DNA of 36,633 nt from Caulobacter sp. (GTDB lineage Bacteria > Pseudomonadota > Alphaproteobacteria > Caulobacterales > Caulobacteraceae). The translations under genes and the position numbers were made by a program. How positions within the stretch are numbered: position 1 is the stretch's first letter; the number at the start of each line of letters is the position of its first letter. The notes beneath the pieces were generated by a model, which had not been told where the DNA came from, searched no databases, and worked only from the letters and a program-made list of their open reading frames with translations. The DNA is taken from assembly GCA_017744495.1 (NCBI GenBank), contig JAGIBE010000216.1, positions 1 to 36,633 on the forward strand, in the 5' to 3' direction. This document shows positions 17,096-26,288 of the stretch, one piece after another.

Positions 17096-17116
17096 TTATG
17101 CTCATTTTTAGCATAA
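17096..17116. promoter_or_regulatory. Perfect 7-bp inverted repeat between tkt and nadE
   Basis: TTATGCT (17096-17102) and AGCATAA (17110-17116) are exact reverse complements around CATTTTT. It covers the place where the tkt -35 box would be and lies 19 bases before the nadE start, so one bound protein could affect both genes. It could also be a short hairpin in a nadE leader, but it has no terminator-like T-run after it. Confidence 0.45.
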
Positions 17117-17135
17117 CCTCGAAAGGCCGGGTCGC

Positions 17136-19190
<2,055 letters not shown>

Positions 19191-19281
19191 GCGCGAACAA
19201 GTCCAATAGGTCGCTGTTCCTCGGGGAGCGATGTGCTACCTCACGCCCAATGGAACGAAAGCGCCTAGTTTGGGGGAAGTT

Positions 19282-20598
19282 TTGACCGCTGTTTTTCCGG
19301 TGATCCTCTGCGGGGGATCGGGGACCCGTCTCTGGCCGGCCTCGCGTGCGGACCGTCCCAAGCAGTTCCTGAAGCTCATAGGCGATCGGTCCAGCTTCCA
19401 GGACACGATCATGCGGGTCATGGATCTGCCGGGCGCCGACGAGATCGTGGTGGTGACCGGCAAGGCCATGGCCGAGTTGGTCGAACGCCAAGCCCTCGAG
19501 CTGGGCGTCAAGCTGACCGTGATCATCGAGCCCGAGGCGCGCGATTCCGCGCCGGCCATCGCCGCCGCGGCGGCCTATGTGCGGTCGATCGCCCCCGAGG
19601 GGGTGATGCTGATGCTGGCGGCTGACCACCACATCGCCGAGCCGGAGATGTTCCGTGATGCGGCCCTGGTGGCCGTCGACGCGGCCCAGACCGGACTGAT
19701 CGTGACTTTCGGGGTCAAGCCGACCTCGCCCGCGACGGGCTTCGGCTACATCAAGCCGGGCGAGCTCCTGCCAGGCGGGGTCAAGTCGGTGGCGGCGTTC
19801 GTCGAGAAACCCGACCTGGCCAAGGCTAAGGCCTATATCGACGACGGCTACTACTGGAACAGCGGCAACTTCGCCTTCACCGCCAAGACCCTGCTGGACG
19901 AACTGGCTAGTTTCGAACCGGCGATTCGCGACGGCGCGGTGGTGTCGGTCGACAAGGGCCGGCGGGAGGGCGTGCGGCTGTTCTTGGACCGCGAAGCGTT
20001 TGGCACCACGACCAAGAAGTCGCTCGACTACGCGGTCATGGAGCGCACGACTCGCGCCGCCGTGGCGCCGGCCGCCTTCACCTGGTCGGACCTGGGCGCC
20101 TGGGACGCCATCTGGGAGGCCTCGATCCGCGACGGCGCGGGCAACGCCGCCAGCGGCGACATCCACCTGATCGACGCCAGGAACGTGCTGGCCCGTTCGA
20201 CAGGGCCCTTCGTGGGCGCGATCGGCGTGGAAGATTTGCTGATCGTCGCCGAGCCTGACGCCGTTCTGATTTGCCGCCGCGACGACGCCCAGGCGGTCAA
20301 GACCCTGGTCGATGTGCTCAAGGCCAGCGGGCGCGACATCGCCATGCGCCACGCCATCGCCTTCAGCGGTGGTGTCGAGCGCCAACCGGTCACCAGCGTC
20401 GGAGGCGCCGTGGTGCAGCTGTGGCGCATGGAGGCGGGGGCCGTGGCCGACCTGCCGGCGTGCTCGATACAGGTGCTGGACGGCGAGCTGGCCGGAGCGT
20501 CCGAGGTCTATGCAGCCGGGTCGCGCGAGGACATCCGCTCGCCCCTGCTGATCAAGGCCGCCGTGGCGACGACGGTCCTGGTCACGATCTGGCGCTGA
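19282..20598 (+). CDS. manC: Mannose-1-phosphate guanylyltransferase with degenerate C-terminal tail
   Basis: Makes GDP-mannose from mannose-1-phosphate and GTP, the entry substrate for Gmd. From the TTG at 19282 (GGGGGAAG just upstream) the protein has 438 residues and starts MTAVFPVILCGGSGTRLWP, the family N-terminus. An ATG at 19231 in frame would add 17 non-conserved residues. The nucleotidyltransferase signature GGSGTRLWPASRADRPKQF, GFGYIKPGE and AFVEKPD are all present. After about residue 345 the tail (VVQLWRMEAGAVADL onward) looks like a shrunken cupin. It lacks the HHHRAEHW-type histidines of bifunctional AlgA/WbpW enzymes, so no isomerase activity is expected. The gene ends 17 bases inside the convergent isomerase gene. 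Confidence 0.92.
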   Translation: MTAVFPVILCGGSGTRLWPASRADRPKQFLKLIGDRSSFQDTIMRVMDLPGADEIVVVTGKAMAELVERQALELGVKLTVIIEPEARDSAPAIAAAAAYVRSIAPEGVMLMLAADHHIAEPEMFRDAALVAVDAAQTGLIVTFGVKPTSPATGFGYIKPGELLPGGVKSVAAFVEKPDLAKAKAYIDDGYYWNSGNFAFTAKTLLDELASFEPAIRDGAVVSVDKGRREGVRLFLDREAFGTTTKKSLDYAVMERTTRAAVAPAAFTWSDLGAWDAIWEASIRDGAGNAASGDIHLIDARNVLARSTGPFVGAIGVEDLLIVAEPDAVLICRRDDAQAVKTLVDVLKASGRDIAMRHAIAFSGGVERQPVTSVGGAVVQLWRMEAGAVADLPACSIQVLDGELAGASEVYAAGSREDIRSPLLIKAAVATTVLVTIWR

Positions 20599-21751
20599 CC
20601 GCCCGGTCCAGCTCCAGGATCGCGCAGACGATGTGGTAGAACGAGCTGGCCGGCGCGGCCTCGTCGACGAAGGTCCCGTCGGCCTGCAGCTTGTCGCGCC
20701 ACAGGCCCTTCACCGGCACGTCGAAATATTTGATCAGACCCTCGGCCCCCTCGGCGGCGGTAGTCCACCAGCGGTCGTCGCCGGTGGTCAGGGCGGCCAG
20801 CACCCCGGCCTTGATCCGCTCGGTCTGGGCCCACAGGCGGGCGACGTCGTCGTGCACGCTCATGTCGTCCAGCAGCGAGAAGATCGCCACGCCGCGCGCG
20901 GGATCGACGCCCGGCCCATCGCCGATGGCGATCATCCGCAAGGCGGCGGCGATGGCGTCGTCGCGGCCCGCCAGCTTGCCCCAGCGCAGCAGCAGCCAGG
21001 CCCATTCGAACTGGTGGCCGGGCTCGACGATCCGGCCCTGGACGCCGGGCGCGGGGTTCCAGTCGCCGTCGTAGTATTCGCGCAGGCCGCCGCTTTTGGG
21101 ATCGATGAACTTGGCCAGGGCCAGTTCGGCGATCTCGTCGGCCATGGCGCGCCACTGCCTGTCACCTTGAGAGTCGCCGCCGGTCTCGACCCAGGCCAGG
21201 CTGGCCTCGAACAGGTGCATATGCGGGTTGGACAGCAGCGGCAAGGTGCGCGGCTTGCTCTCCTCGAAGCCGGCCACGGGGTGCTTGAGCGTGGCGTACA
21301 GCGCGTCGCGCAGGCTGGTCGCCAGGGCGGGCAGGTCAGTGCGTTCGGGCAGGACCGAGCTGGCCATGGCCAGGCCGAACAGGCCGAAGGCCTGGTCGTA
21401 GAGGTCGACCTTGTCGTCCAGCGGCGAGCCGTCGCTGGCCACCAGGGTGCGCATGAAGCCGTCCGGGCGGCGGTACTTGCTCAGATAGAAGTCGAGGCCA
21501 TGCTCCAGGGCCTGCTTCCATGGGCCGTCCCAGCCCAGCAGGCCCGCCACGGCGTAGGAATAGATCTGGCGCGGCTGCACCCGGGCCCGGCGCGGCGCCT
21601 CCACCGGCGTCCCGTCCAGCGCGATCTTCTCGAAGAACCCGCCCTGCGCCTTGTCGGCGCCGACCTCCCACCAGACCGGGAAGGCGTGGTCCAGGGCCCA
21701 GGCCTTGAGGTCGTCGCGCAGGCGAACGAGGCGGGCGAAGTCGTCGGTCAT
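20582..21751 (-). CDS. AGE-family sugar isomerase/epimerase, probable mannose-6-phosphate isomerase
   Basis: A 389-residue (alpha/alpha)6-barrel protein of the N-acylglucosamine 2-epimerase family. Landmarks are PVWWEVGADKAQGGFFEKI, ARVQPRQIYSYAVAG, SNPHMHLFEASLAW and EPGHQFEWAWLL; the histidines of the last two motifs are the usual acid/base residues. Members act as GlcNAc 2-epimerases, aldose-ketose isomerases, or mannose-6-phosphate isomerases. Its convergent overlap with manC, whose own isomerase domain is defunct, favours fructose-6-phosphate to mannose-6-phosphate conversion feeding GDP-mannose. A cellobiose- or mannose-epimerase role remains possible. ATG has AAGG seven bases upstream. 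Confidence 0.8.
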   Translation of the reverse strand: MTDDFARLVRLRDDLKAWALDHAFPVWWEVGADKAQGGFFEKIALDGTPVEAPRRARVQPRQIYSYAVAGLLGWDGPWKQALEHGLDFYLSKYRRPDGFMRTLVASDGSPLDDKVDLYDQAFGLFGLAMASSVLPERTDLPALATSLRDALYATLKHPVAGFEESKPRTLPLLSNPHMHLFEASLAWVETGGDSQGDRQWRAMADEIAELALAKFIDPKSGGLREYYDGDWNPAPGVQGRIVEPGHQFEWAWLLLRWGKLAGRDDAIAAALRMIAIGDGPGVDPARGVAIFSLLDDMSVHDDVARLWAQTERIKAGVLAALTTGDDRWWTTAAEGAEGLIKYFDVPVKGLWRDKLQADGTFVDEAAPASSFYHIVCAILELDRAVSARS

Positions 21752-21758
21752 CGGGGAT

Positions 21759-21782
21759 CCTTGGAACGGGCCTTGGAACGGG
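21759..21782. repeat. Tandem 12-bp repeat in the leader of the AGE isomerase gene
   Basis: CCTTGGAACGGG occurs twice head to tail, directly upstream of the isomerase start (minus strand). The first copy contains the AAGG that serves as its ribosome-binding site, so the duplication could add a second, distal site or reflect replication slippage. Confidence 0.55.
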
Positions 21783-21882
21783 CCTGGGGCTCGACGCCGT
21801 TCTAGGCCGTCGCGCCCGGGTTCGCCAACCCCACGGGCTTCCCCGCCTTGTGGCGCCGTCGACCGTGGCGTAAGGCGGGGCC

Positions 21883-22413
21883 ATGTCCGGAAAACCGCCG
21901 CTGAGAGCCGTCTTCTTCGATCGCGACGGGGTGCTGAACCTCGATCACGGCTATGTCTGCGAGCCCGAGCGGCTGGACTGGATCGACGGCGCGCGCCAGG
22001 CGGTGGCGGCGCTGAACGCGGCCGGCGTGAAGGTCTTGGTCGTCACCAACCAATCGGGCGTGGCGAGGGGCTACTTCACCGAGGCCCAGGTCGATCTCTT
22101 TCATGCCGCCTTGCAGGCGGGGCTGGCTGCCGTGGGCGGCCGGATCGACGCCTTCTATGTGGCGCCCCATCACGAGAACGCCGTCGAGGATCGCTATCGC
22201 CATCCCGACCATCCGGACCGTAAGCCCAATCCCGGCATGATCCTGCGCGGCCTGGCTGACTGGTCGTTGAAACCGGACGAAACCGTCCTGGTCGGCGACA
22301 AGGGCTCGGACGTCGAGGCCGCCCGGCGAGCCGGGGTCGAGGGACTGCGGTTCCGCGGCGGCGACCTGTTGGCCTTCCTGCGCGAAAACCTGGGCGAGCG
22401 GTTCCCGTCCTAG
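21883..22413 (+). CDS. gmhB: GmhB-like HAD phosphatase (D,D-heptose 1,7-bisphosphate phosphatase family)
   Basis: A 176-residue HAD hydrolase of the histidinol-phosphatase/GmhB type. Catalytic residues are D13 and D15 in [11 protein letters not shown]55-N56-Q57-S58-G59, K114 in DRKPNPGM, and D139 in VGDKGSDV. GmhB removes the 7-phosphate of heptose bisphosphate for LPS core or S-layer glycan precursors. The structural zinc site of GmhB (three Cys and one His in the loop before RKP) is absent: the loop reads [19 protein letters not shown] without cysteine. The protein is a zinc-less variant and its substrate may differ. Good ribosome-binding site (AAGGCGGGG). Divergent from the isomerase gene and 74 bases before the transaldolase gene. 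Confidence 0.75.
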   Translation: MSGKPPLRAVFFDRDGVLNLDHGYVCEPERLDWIDGARQAVAALNAAGVKVLVVTNQSGVARGYFTEAQVDLFHAALQAGLAAVGGRIDAFYVAPHHENAVEDRYRHPDHPDRKPNPGMILRGLADWSLKPDETVLVGDKGSDVEAARRAGVEGLRFRGGDLLAFLRENLGERFPS

Positions 22414-22487
22414 GGCCTTTCCCGGCTTGGCGGGCGACCCCAGGGCGGATAAACGAGCCTGAAACCTCCAAGATAAAGCGCAGGCCC

Positions 22488-23141
22488 ATGCAGATCTTCC
22501 TCGACAGCACCGACACCAAGGTCATCGCCGACCTGGCCGCAACCGGCCTGGTCGACGGCGTGACCACCAACCCCACCCTGATCGCCAAGGCCGGCCGCCC
22601 GATGCTCGAGGTGATCGCCGAGATCTGCGACCTGGTGCCCGGCCCCATCAGCGCCGAAGTCGCCGCCACCACCGCCGACGCCATGATCGCCGAAGGCAAG
22701 AAACTGGCCGGCATCGCCCCGAACGTGGTCGTGAAGATCCCGCTGACCCGCGACGGCCTGATCGCCTGCGCCGCCTTCGCCGGCGAGGGCATCTCGACGA
22801 ACGTCACCCTGTGCTTCTCGCCGACCCAAGCCCTGCTGGCCGCCAAGGCCGGCGCGACCTTCGTCTCGCCGTTCATCGGCCGCCTGGACGACTACGGCTT
22901 CGACGGCATGGATCTGATCCGCGACATCCGCGCGATCTATGACAATTACGGCTACGAGACCGAGATCCTGGCGGCTTCGGTGCGCAACGTCGCCCACGTC
23001 AAGGACGCGGCCATCGTCGGCGCCGACGTGGTGACCATCCCGCCGGCCGTGTTCGGCGACCTGTTCAAGCATCCCCTGACCGACAAGGGCCTGGAGCAGT
23101 TCCTGAAGGACTGGGCGGGCACGGGCCAGTCGATCCTCTAG
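22488..23141 (+). CDS. tal: Transaldolase (TalC/fructose-6-phosphate aldolase family)
   Basis: A 217-residue short transaldolase-family TIM barrel. Residues: D6 (IFLDSTD), T26-T27-N28-P29 (VTTNPTLI), E57 in [10 protein letters not shown], and the Schiff-base lysine K83 in VVVKIPLT. In E. coli FSA the position equivalent to E57 is Gln59, and Glu there is the transaldolase state, so transaldolase activity is predicted rather than fructose-6-phosphate aldolase activity. It interconverts sedoheptulose-7-phosphate and glyceraldehyde-3-phosphate with erythrose-4-phosphate and fructose-6-phosphate, complementing the transketolase in this window. A clear terminator follows. ATG with a purine-rich leader. 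Confidence 0.92.
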   Translation: MQIFLDSTDTKVIADLAATGLVDGVTTNPTLIAKAGRPMLEVIAEICDLVPGPISAEVAATTADAMIAEGKKLAGIAPNVVVKIPLTRDGLIACAAFAGEGISTNVTLCFSPTQALLAAKAGATFVSPFIGRLDDYGFDGMDLIRDIRAIYDNYGYETEILAASVRNVAHVKDAAIVGADVVTIPPAVFGDLFKHPLTDKGLEQFLKDWAGTGQSIL

Positions 23142-23169
23142 GATCGTCCAAAACGCATGCGATCGATGG

Positions 23170-23203
23170 ACGACTCCGGAGCATTCCGGGGTCGTTTCAT
23201 TTT
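23170..23203 (+). terminator. Rho-independent terminator after the transaldolase gene
   Basis: ACGACTCCGGA (23170-23180) pairs with TCCGGGGTCGT (23185-23195), an 11-bp stem with one T-G pair and a GCAT loop. It is followed by TTCATTTT. It lies 29 bases after the transaldolase stop. Confidence 0.75.
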
Positions 23204-23208
23204 GCACC

Positions 23209-23225
23209 TGCGAAGGTTGTTCGCA
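23209..23225. promoter_or_regulatory. Inverted repeat upstream of the 77-residue protein gene
   Basis: TGCGAA (23209-23214) and TTCGCA (23220-23225) are exact reverse complements with 5 bases between them, and a further TTGCGAG follows directly. They lie 50-66 bases upstream of the start at 23275, where a repressor site would be expected. Too short to name a regulator. Confidence 0.35.
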
Positions 23226-23274
23226 TTTGCGAGTTCATGCGTTAAGGTCCGGGTAACCTCCCGGGAGCGCGCCC

Positions 23275-23508
23275 ATGAACGCCGCTGACATCGCCGTCGA
23301 GATCTGCATCGCCTCCGCGGAAGAGGCGTTGCGCTTTTCGGGATTCGTCCAGGCCTTCCTGTCGCGCAACGGCTTCCCCTTCGTGATGATCCACAATGCG
23401 CCGGACCTGTCGGGCGAGCGCCGCAAGGTGGTGTTCGAGGACGCGGTGGTGGGCCGCAAGTTCGCCCGCGAATGGCGGATGGACCGGCTGTCGGCCTGTG
23501 GGGCGTGA
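23275..23508 (+). CDS. Unrecognised 77-residue soluble protein
   Basis: I do not recognise this family. The 77 residues begin MNAADIAVEICIASAEEALR and include a hydrophobic core segment FSGFVQAFLSRNGFPFVMIH, then a charged C-terminal half (SGERRKVVFEDAVVGRKFAREWRMDRL). The layout suggests a small alpha/beta domain without a signal peptide or membrane span. The coding case rests on an ATG with GGGAG eight bases upstream, isolation between a terminator and a separate promoter, and codon use like the neighbours. It seems to be a single-gene transcription unit. Confidence 0.62.
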   Translation: MNAADIAVEICIASAEEALRFSGFVQAFLSRNGFPFVMIHNAPDLSGERRKVVFEDAVVGRKFAREWRMDRLSACGA

Positions 23509-23548
23509 GGCCGGGCAAGTGGCTGCGGCCAAGCTCGTGTAACGCTGT

Positions 23549-23576
23549 TTGCGCTTTCACGAAACCGGCCTAGATA
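23549..23576 (+). promoter_or_regulatory. Candidate promoter for the transsulfuration genes
   Basis: TTGCGC (23549-23554) and CCTAGATA (23569-23576) are 14 bases apart, close to the Caulobacter pattern TTGACG-N10-14-GCTANAWC (two mismatches in the -10). The -10 ends 34 bases before the cystathionine beta-synthase ATG. Confidence 0.4.
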
Positions 23577-23610
23577 GGGAGATCGTTTCTCTCTGTCGCC
23601 GAGTTGCGCC

Positions 23611-25011
23611 ATGATCGACCCCAAATCCACCCTTCCACCGGTCGTCGGTTCCGCACTCGATCTGATCGGCCGCACGCCGATGATCGAGGTCAGCCACCTC
23701 GACACCGGCCCCTGCCGGCTGTTCCTGAAGCTGGAAAACCAGAACCCCGGCGGCTCGATCAAGGACCGCGTGGCCCGCTCGATGATCGAGGCGGCCGAGG
23801 CCGACGGCAGCCTCAAGCCTGGTGGCACGATCATCGAGGCGACGGCCGGCAATACGGGCCTGGGCCTGGCTCAGGTGGCGACCCTGAAGGGCTACAAGCT
23901 GATCCTGGTGGTGCCCGACAAGATGGCGCGGGAGAAGATCCTCCACCTGCGGGCCATGGGCGTGGATGTGCGCCTGACCCGCAGCGACGTGGGCAAGGGC
24001 CACCCCGAATATTACCAGGACATGGCCCAGAGCCTGGCCCAGTCGATACCGGGCGCGATCTACGTCAACCAGTTCGAGAACCCGGCCAATCCGAAGGCCC
24101 ACGAGACCACGACCGCGCCCGAGATCTTCGAGCAGATGGACGGCGACATCGATGCGGTGGTCGTGGGCGTCGGTTCGGGCGGCACCCTGACCGGCGTCGG
24201 CCGGTTCATGGCCCGGCACTCGCCCAAGACGCAGATGGTGCTGGCCGATCCGGTGGGCTCGATCCTGTGCGACTACGTGGCGACCGGAACCTATGGCGAG
24301 GCCGGTTCGTGGATCGTCGAGGGCATCGGCGAGGACTTCATCCCGGACAACGCTCAGATGGACCTGGTCCGGAAGGCCTATTCGATCAGCGATCGCGAGA
24401 GCGTCGACACCGCCCGCCTGCTGTTGCGCAAAGAGGGCGTGCTGGCCGGCTCGTCCTCGGGCACTCTGCTGGCGGCGGCCCTGCGCTACTGCCGCGAGCA
24501 GACCGAGCCCAAGCGCGTGGTCACCCTGGTCTGCGACACGGGCGCCAAGTACCTGACCAAGATGTTCAACGATCTGTGGTTGGCGGCGCACGGCTTCGAC
24601 CAGCGCGAGTTGCACGGCGACCTGCGCGACCTGATCGCCAAGCGCTACGCCGACGGCGGGGTGATCGCCATCGGACCCGACGACACCCTGCTGACCGCCT
24701 ACAACCGCATGCGCAGCAGCGATATCAGCCAGCTGCCGGTGGTCGATCACGGCAAGCTGGTCGGCATCCTGGACGAAAGCGACATCCTGGCCGCGGTCGA
24801 GGGCGCGGACGATGATCGTGGGCCCAAGTTCAAGACCCTGGTCGGCAAGGCCATGACCAAGGCGGTCAACACGCTTCAGTCGACGCAAGGCGTCGACGCC
24901 CTGCCGGAAGTGTTCGACCGCGACGAGGTGGCCCTGGTCTGCGACGGCGACGAGTTCGTGGGGGTGATCACCCGCGTCGATCTGATCAACCACTTGCGCC
25001 TGGCGAGCTAG
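23611..25011 (+). CDS. cbs: Cystathionine beta-synthase with C-terminal CBS-domain pair
   Basis: A 466-residue protein. The N-terminal fold type II PLP domain (to about residue 325) has the PLP lysine in NPGGSIKDRVA (about K51), the substrate loop EATAGNTG, and the phosphate-binding GVGSGGTLTG. After a linker come two CBS motifs (IGPDDTLLTAYNRMRSSDISQLPVVD and GKAMTKAVNTLQSTQGVDAL), which usually bind adenosyl ligands and regulate the enzyme. It condenses serine and homocysteine to cystathionine in the reverse transsulfuration pathway. No haem-binding extension is present. The cystathionine gamma-lyase type gene follows 89 bases later on the same strand, which supports CBS over cysteine synthase. 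Confidence 0.93.
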   Translation: MIDPKSTLPPVVGSALDLIGRTPMIEVSHLDTGPCRLFLKLENQNPGGSIKDRVARSMIEAAEADGSLKPGGTIIEATAGNTGLGLAQVATLKGYKLILVVPDKMAREKILHLRAMGVDVRLTRSDVGKGHPEYYQDMAQSLAQSIPGAIYVNQFENPANPKAHETTTAPEIFEQMDGDIDAVVVGVGSGGTLTGVGRFMARHSPKTQMVLADPVGSILCDYVATGTYGEAGSWIVEGIGEDFIPDNAQMDLVRKAYSISDRESVDTARLLLRKEGVLAGSSSGTLLAAALRYCREQTEPKRVVTLVCDTGAKYLTKMFNDLWLAAHGFDQRELHGDLRDLIAKRYADGGVIAIGPDDTLLTAYNRMRSSDISQLPVVDHGKLVGILDESDILAAVEGADDDRGPKFKTLVGKAMTKAVNTLQSTQGVDALPEVFDRDEVALVCDGDEFVGVITRVDLINHLRLAS

Positions 25012-25100
25012 GCCTGATCCAGACCGCGCCCGCCTTGCCGGGCGGCCTCGTCCGCACCACTCTTCACGACGCCCCCTCGCGCGGCGTTCAAGGACCTTCC

Positions 25101-26288
25101 ATGACCGACATCCCCGGCAAGAACCGCCTGGCGTTTTCCACCCGCACGATCCACGGCGGCCAGTTCCCCGATCCGACGACCGGGGCGGTGATGGTCCCGA
25201 TCTACGCGACCTCGACCTACGTCCAGTCCAGCCCGGGCGAGCACAAGGGCTTCGAATACAGCCGCAGCCATAACCCCACACGCTTCGCCTTCGAGCGCTG
25301 CATCGCCGACCTGGAGAGCGGCACGGCCGGCTTCGCTTTCGCCTCGGGCCTGGCGGCGGCCTCGACGATCCTGGAGATTCTGGACAGCGGCGCGCACGTG
25401 ATCGCCAGCGACGACCTCTACGGCGGCTCGTTCCGGCTGTTCGACAAGGTGCGCAAGCGCTCGGCCGACCTGACCTTCAGCTTTGTCGACATGGGCGACC
25501 TGGCGGCCATCGAGGCGGCGATCACGCCCCAGACGAAGATGATCTGGGTCGAGACGCCGACCAACCCGATGCTGCGCCTGGCGGATCTTTCCGGCATCGC
25601 GGCCCTGGCCAAGAAGCATGGCCTGATCACCGTGGCCGACAACACCTTCGCCAGCCCGTTCGTCCAGCGGCCGCTGGAGCTGGGCTTCGACATCGTCATG
25701 CACTCGGCCACCAAATATCTGAACGGCCACTCCGACGTGGTGGCGGGCGTGGCGGTGGTCGGCGACAACGCCGAGATCGCCGAGAAGCTGAAGTTCCTGC
25801 AGAACGCCGTGGGCGCGGTGCTGGGGCCGTTCGACAGCTTCCTGGCCCTGCGCGGGGTCAAGACTCTGGCCCTGCGCATGCAGCGGGCCTGCGACAGCGC
25901 CCTGGCCATCGCCAAGTGGCTGTCCACCCGCAAGGACGTCGCGCGGGTGATCTATCCGGGCCTGCCCACCCATCCGCAGCACGACCTGGCCAAGCGCCAG
26001 ATGCTGGGCGGCTTCGGCGGGATCATCTCGGTCGAGCTGAGGGGCGACGTGAACACGGCCAGGCGGATGCTGGAGCGCACGCGCCTGTTCACGCTGGCCG
26101 AGAGCCTGGGCGGGGTCGAGAGCCTGATCGAGCACCCGGCCATCATGACCCACGCCTCGATCCCGGCCGATCAGCGCGCGGCCCTGGGCATCTCCGACAC
26201 CCTGATCAGGCTTTCGGTTGGGATCGAGGACTGCGAGGACCTGATCGCCGACCTTTCCGAGGCCCTAGGTGGGACAGGGGCAGCCTGA
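25101..26288 (+). CDS. Cystathionine gamma-lyase / gamma-synthase family PLP enzyme
   Basis: A 395-residue Cys/Met metabolism PLP enzyme from the ATG at 25101 (AAGGA seven bases upstream; the frame is open further but not family-like). It has FEYSRSHNPTRFAFE, the phosphate-binding SDDLYGGSFRLF, PTNPMLRL, DNTFASPFVQRP, the PLP lysine in MHSATKYLNGHSD (about K211), and ESLGGVESLIEHP near the C-terminus. With the preceding cystathionine beta-synthase it most likely cleaves cystathionine to cysteine, ammonia and 2-oxobutyrate. Gamma-synthase or O-acetylhomoserine sulfhydrylase activity cannot be ruled out from sequence. Its last 83 bases overlap the 3' end of the convergent MscS gene. Confidence 0.9.
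   Translation: MTDIPGKNRLAFSTRTIHGGQFPDPTTGAVMVPIYATSTYVQSSPGEHKGFEYSRSHNPTRFAFERCIADLESGTAGFAFASGLAAASTILEILDSGAHVIASDDLYGGSFRLFDKVRKRSADLTFSFVDMGDLAAIEAAITPQTKMIWVETPTNPMLRLADLSGIAALAKKHGLITVADNTFASPFVQRPLELGFDIVMHSATKYLNGHSDVVAGVAVVGDNAEIAEKLKFLQNAVGAVLGPFDSFLALRGVKTLALRMQRACDSALAIAKWLSTRKDVARVIYPGLPTHPQHDLAKRQMLGGFGGIISVELRGDVNTARRMLERTRLFTLAESLGGVESLIEHPAIMTHASIPADQRAALGISDTLIRLSVGIEDCEDLIADLSEALGGTGAA

Noticed and set aside
23217..23238. Two GTTC motifs considered as an SOS LexA box (GTTC-N7-GTTC)
   Set aside because: The spacing is ten bases rather than seven.
25012..25100. GC-rich inverted sequence between the cystathionine synthase and lyase genes, considered as a SAM riboswitch or terminator
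   Set aside because: Only a five-base stem can form, there is no T-run, and no conserved riboswitch elements are visible.
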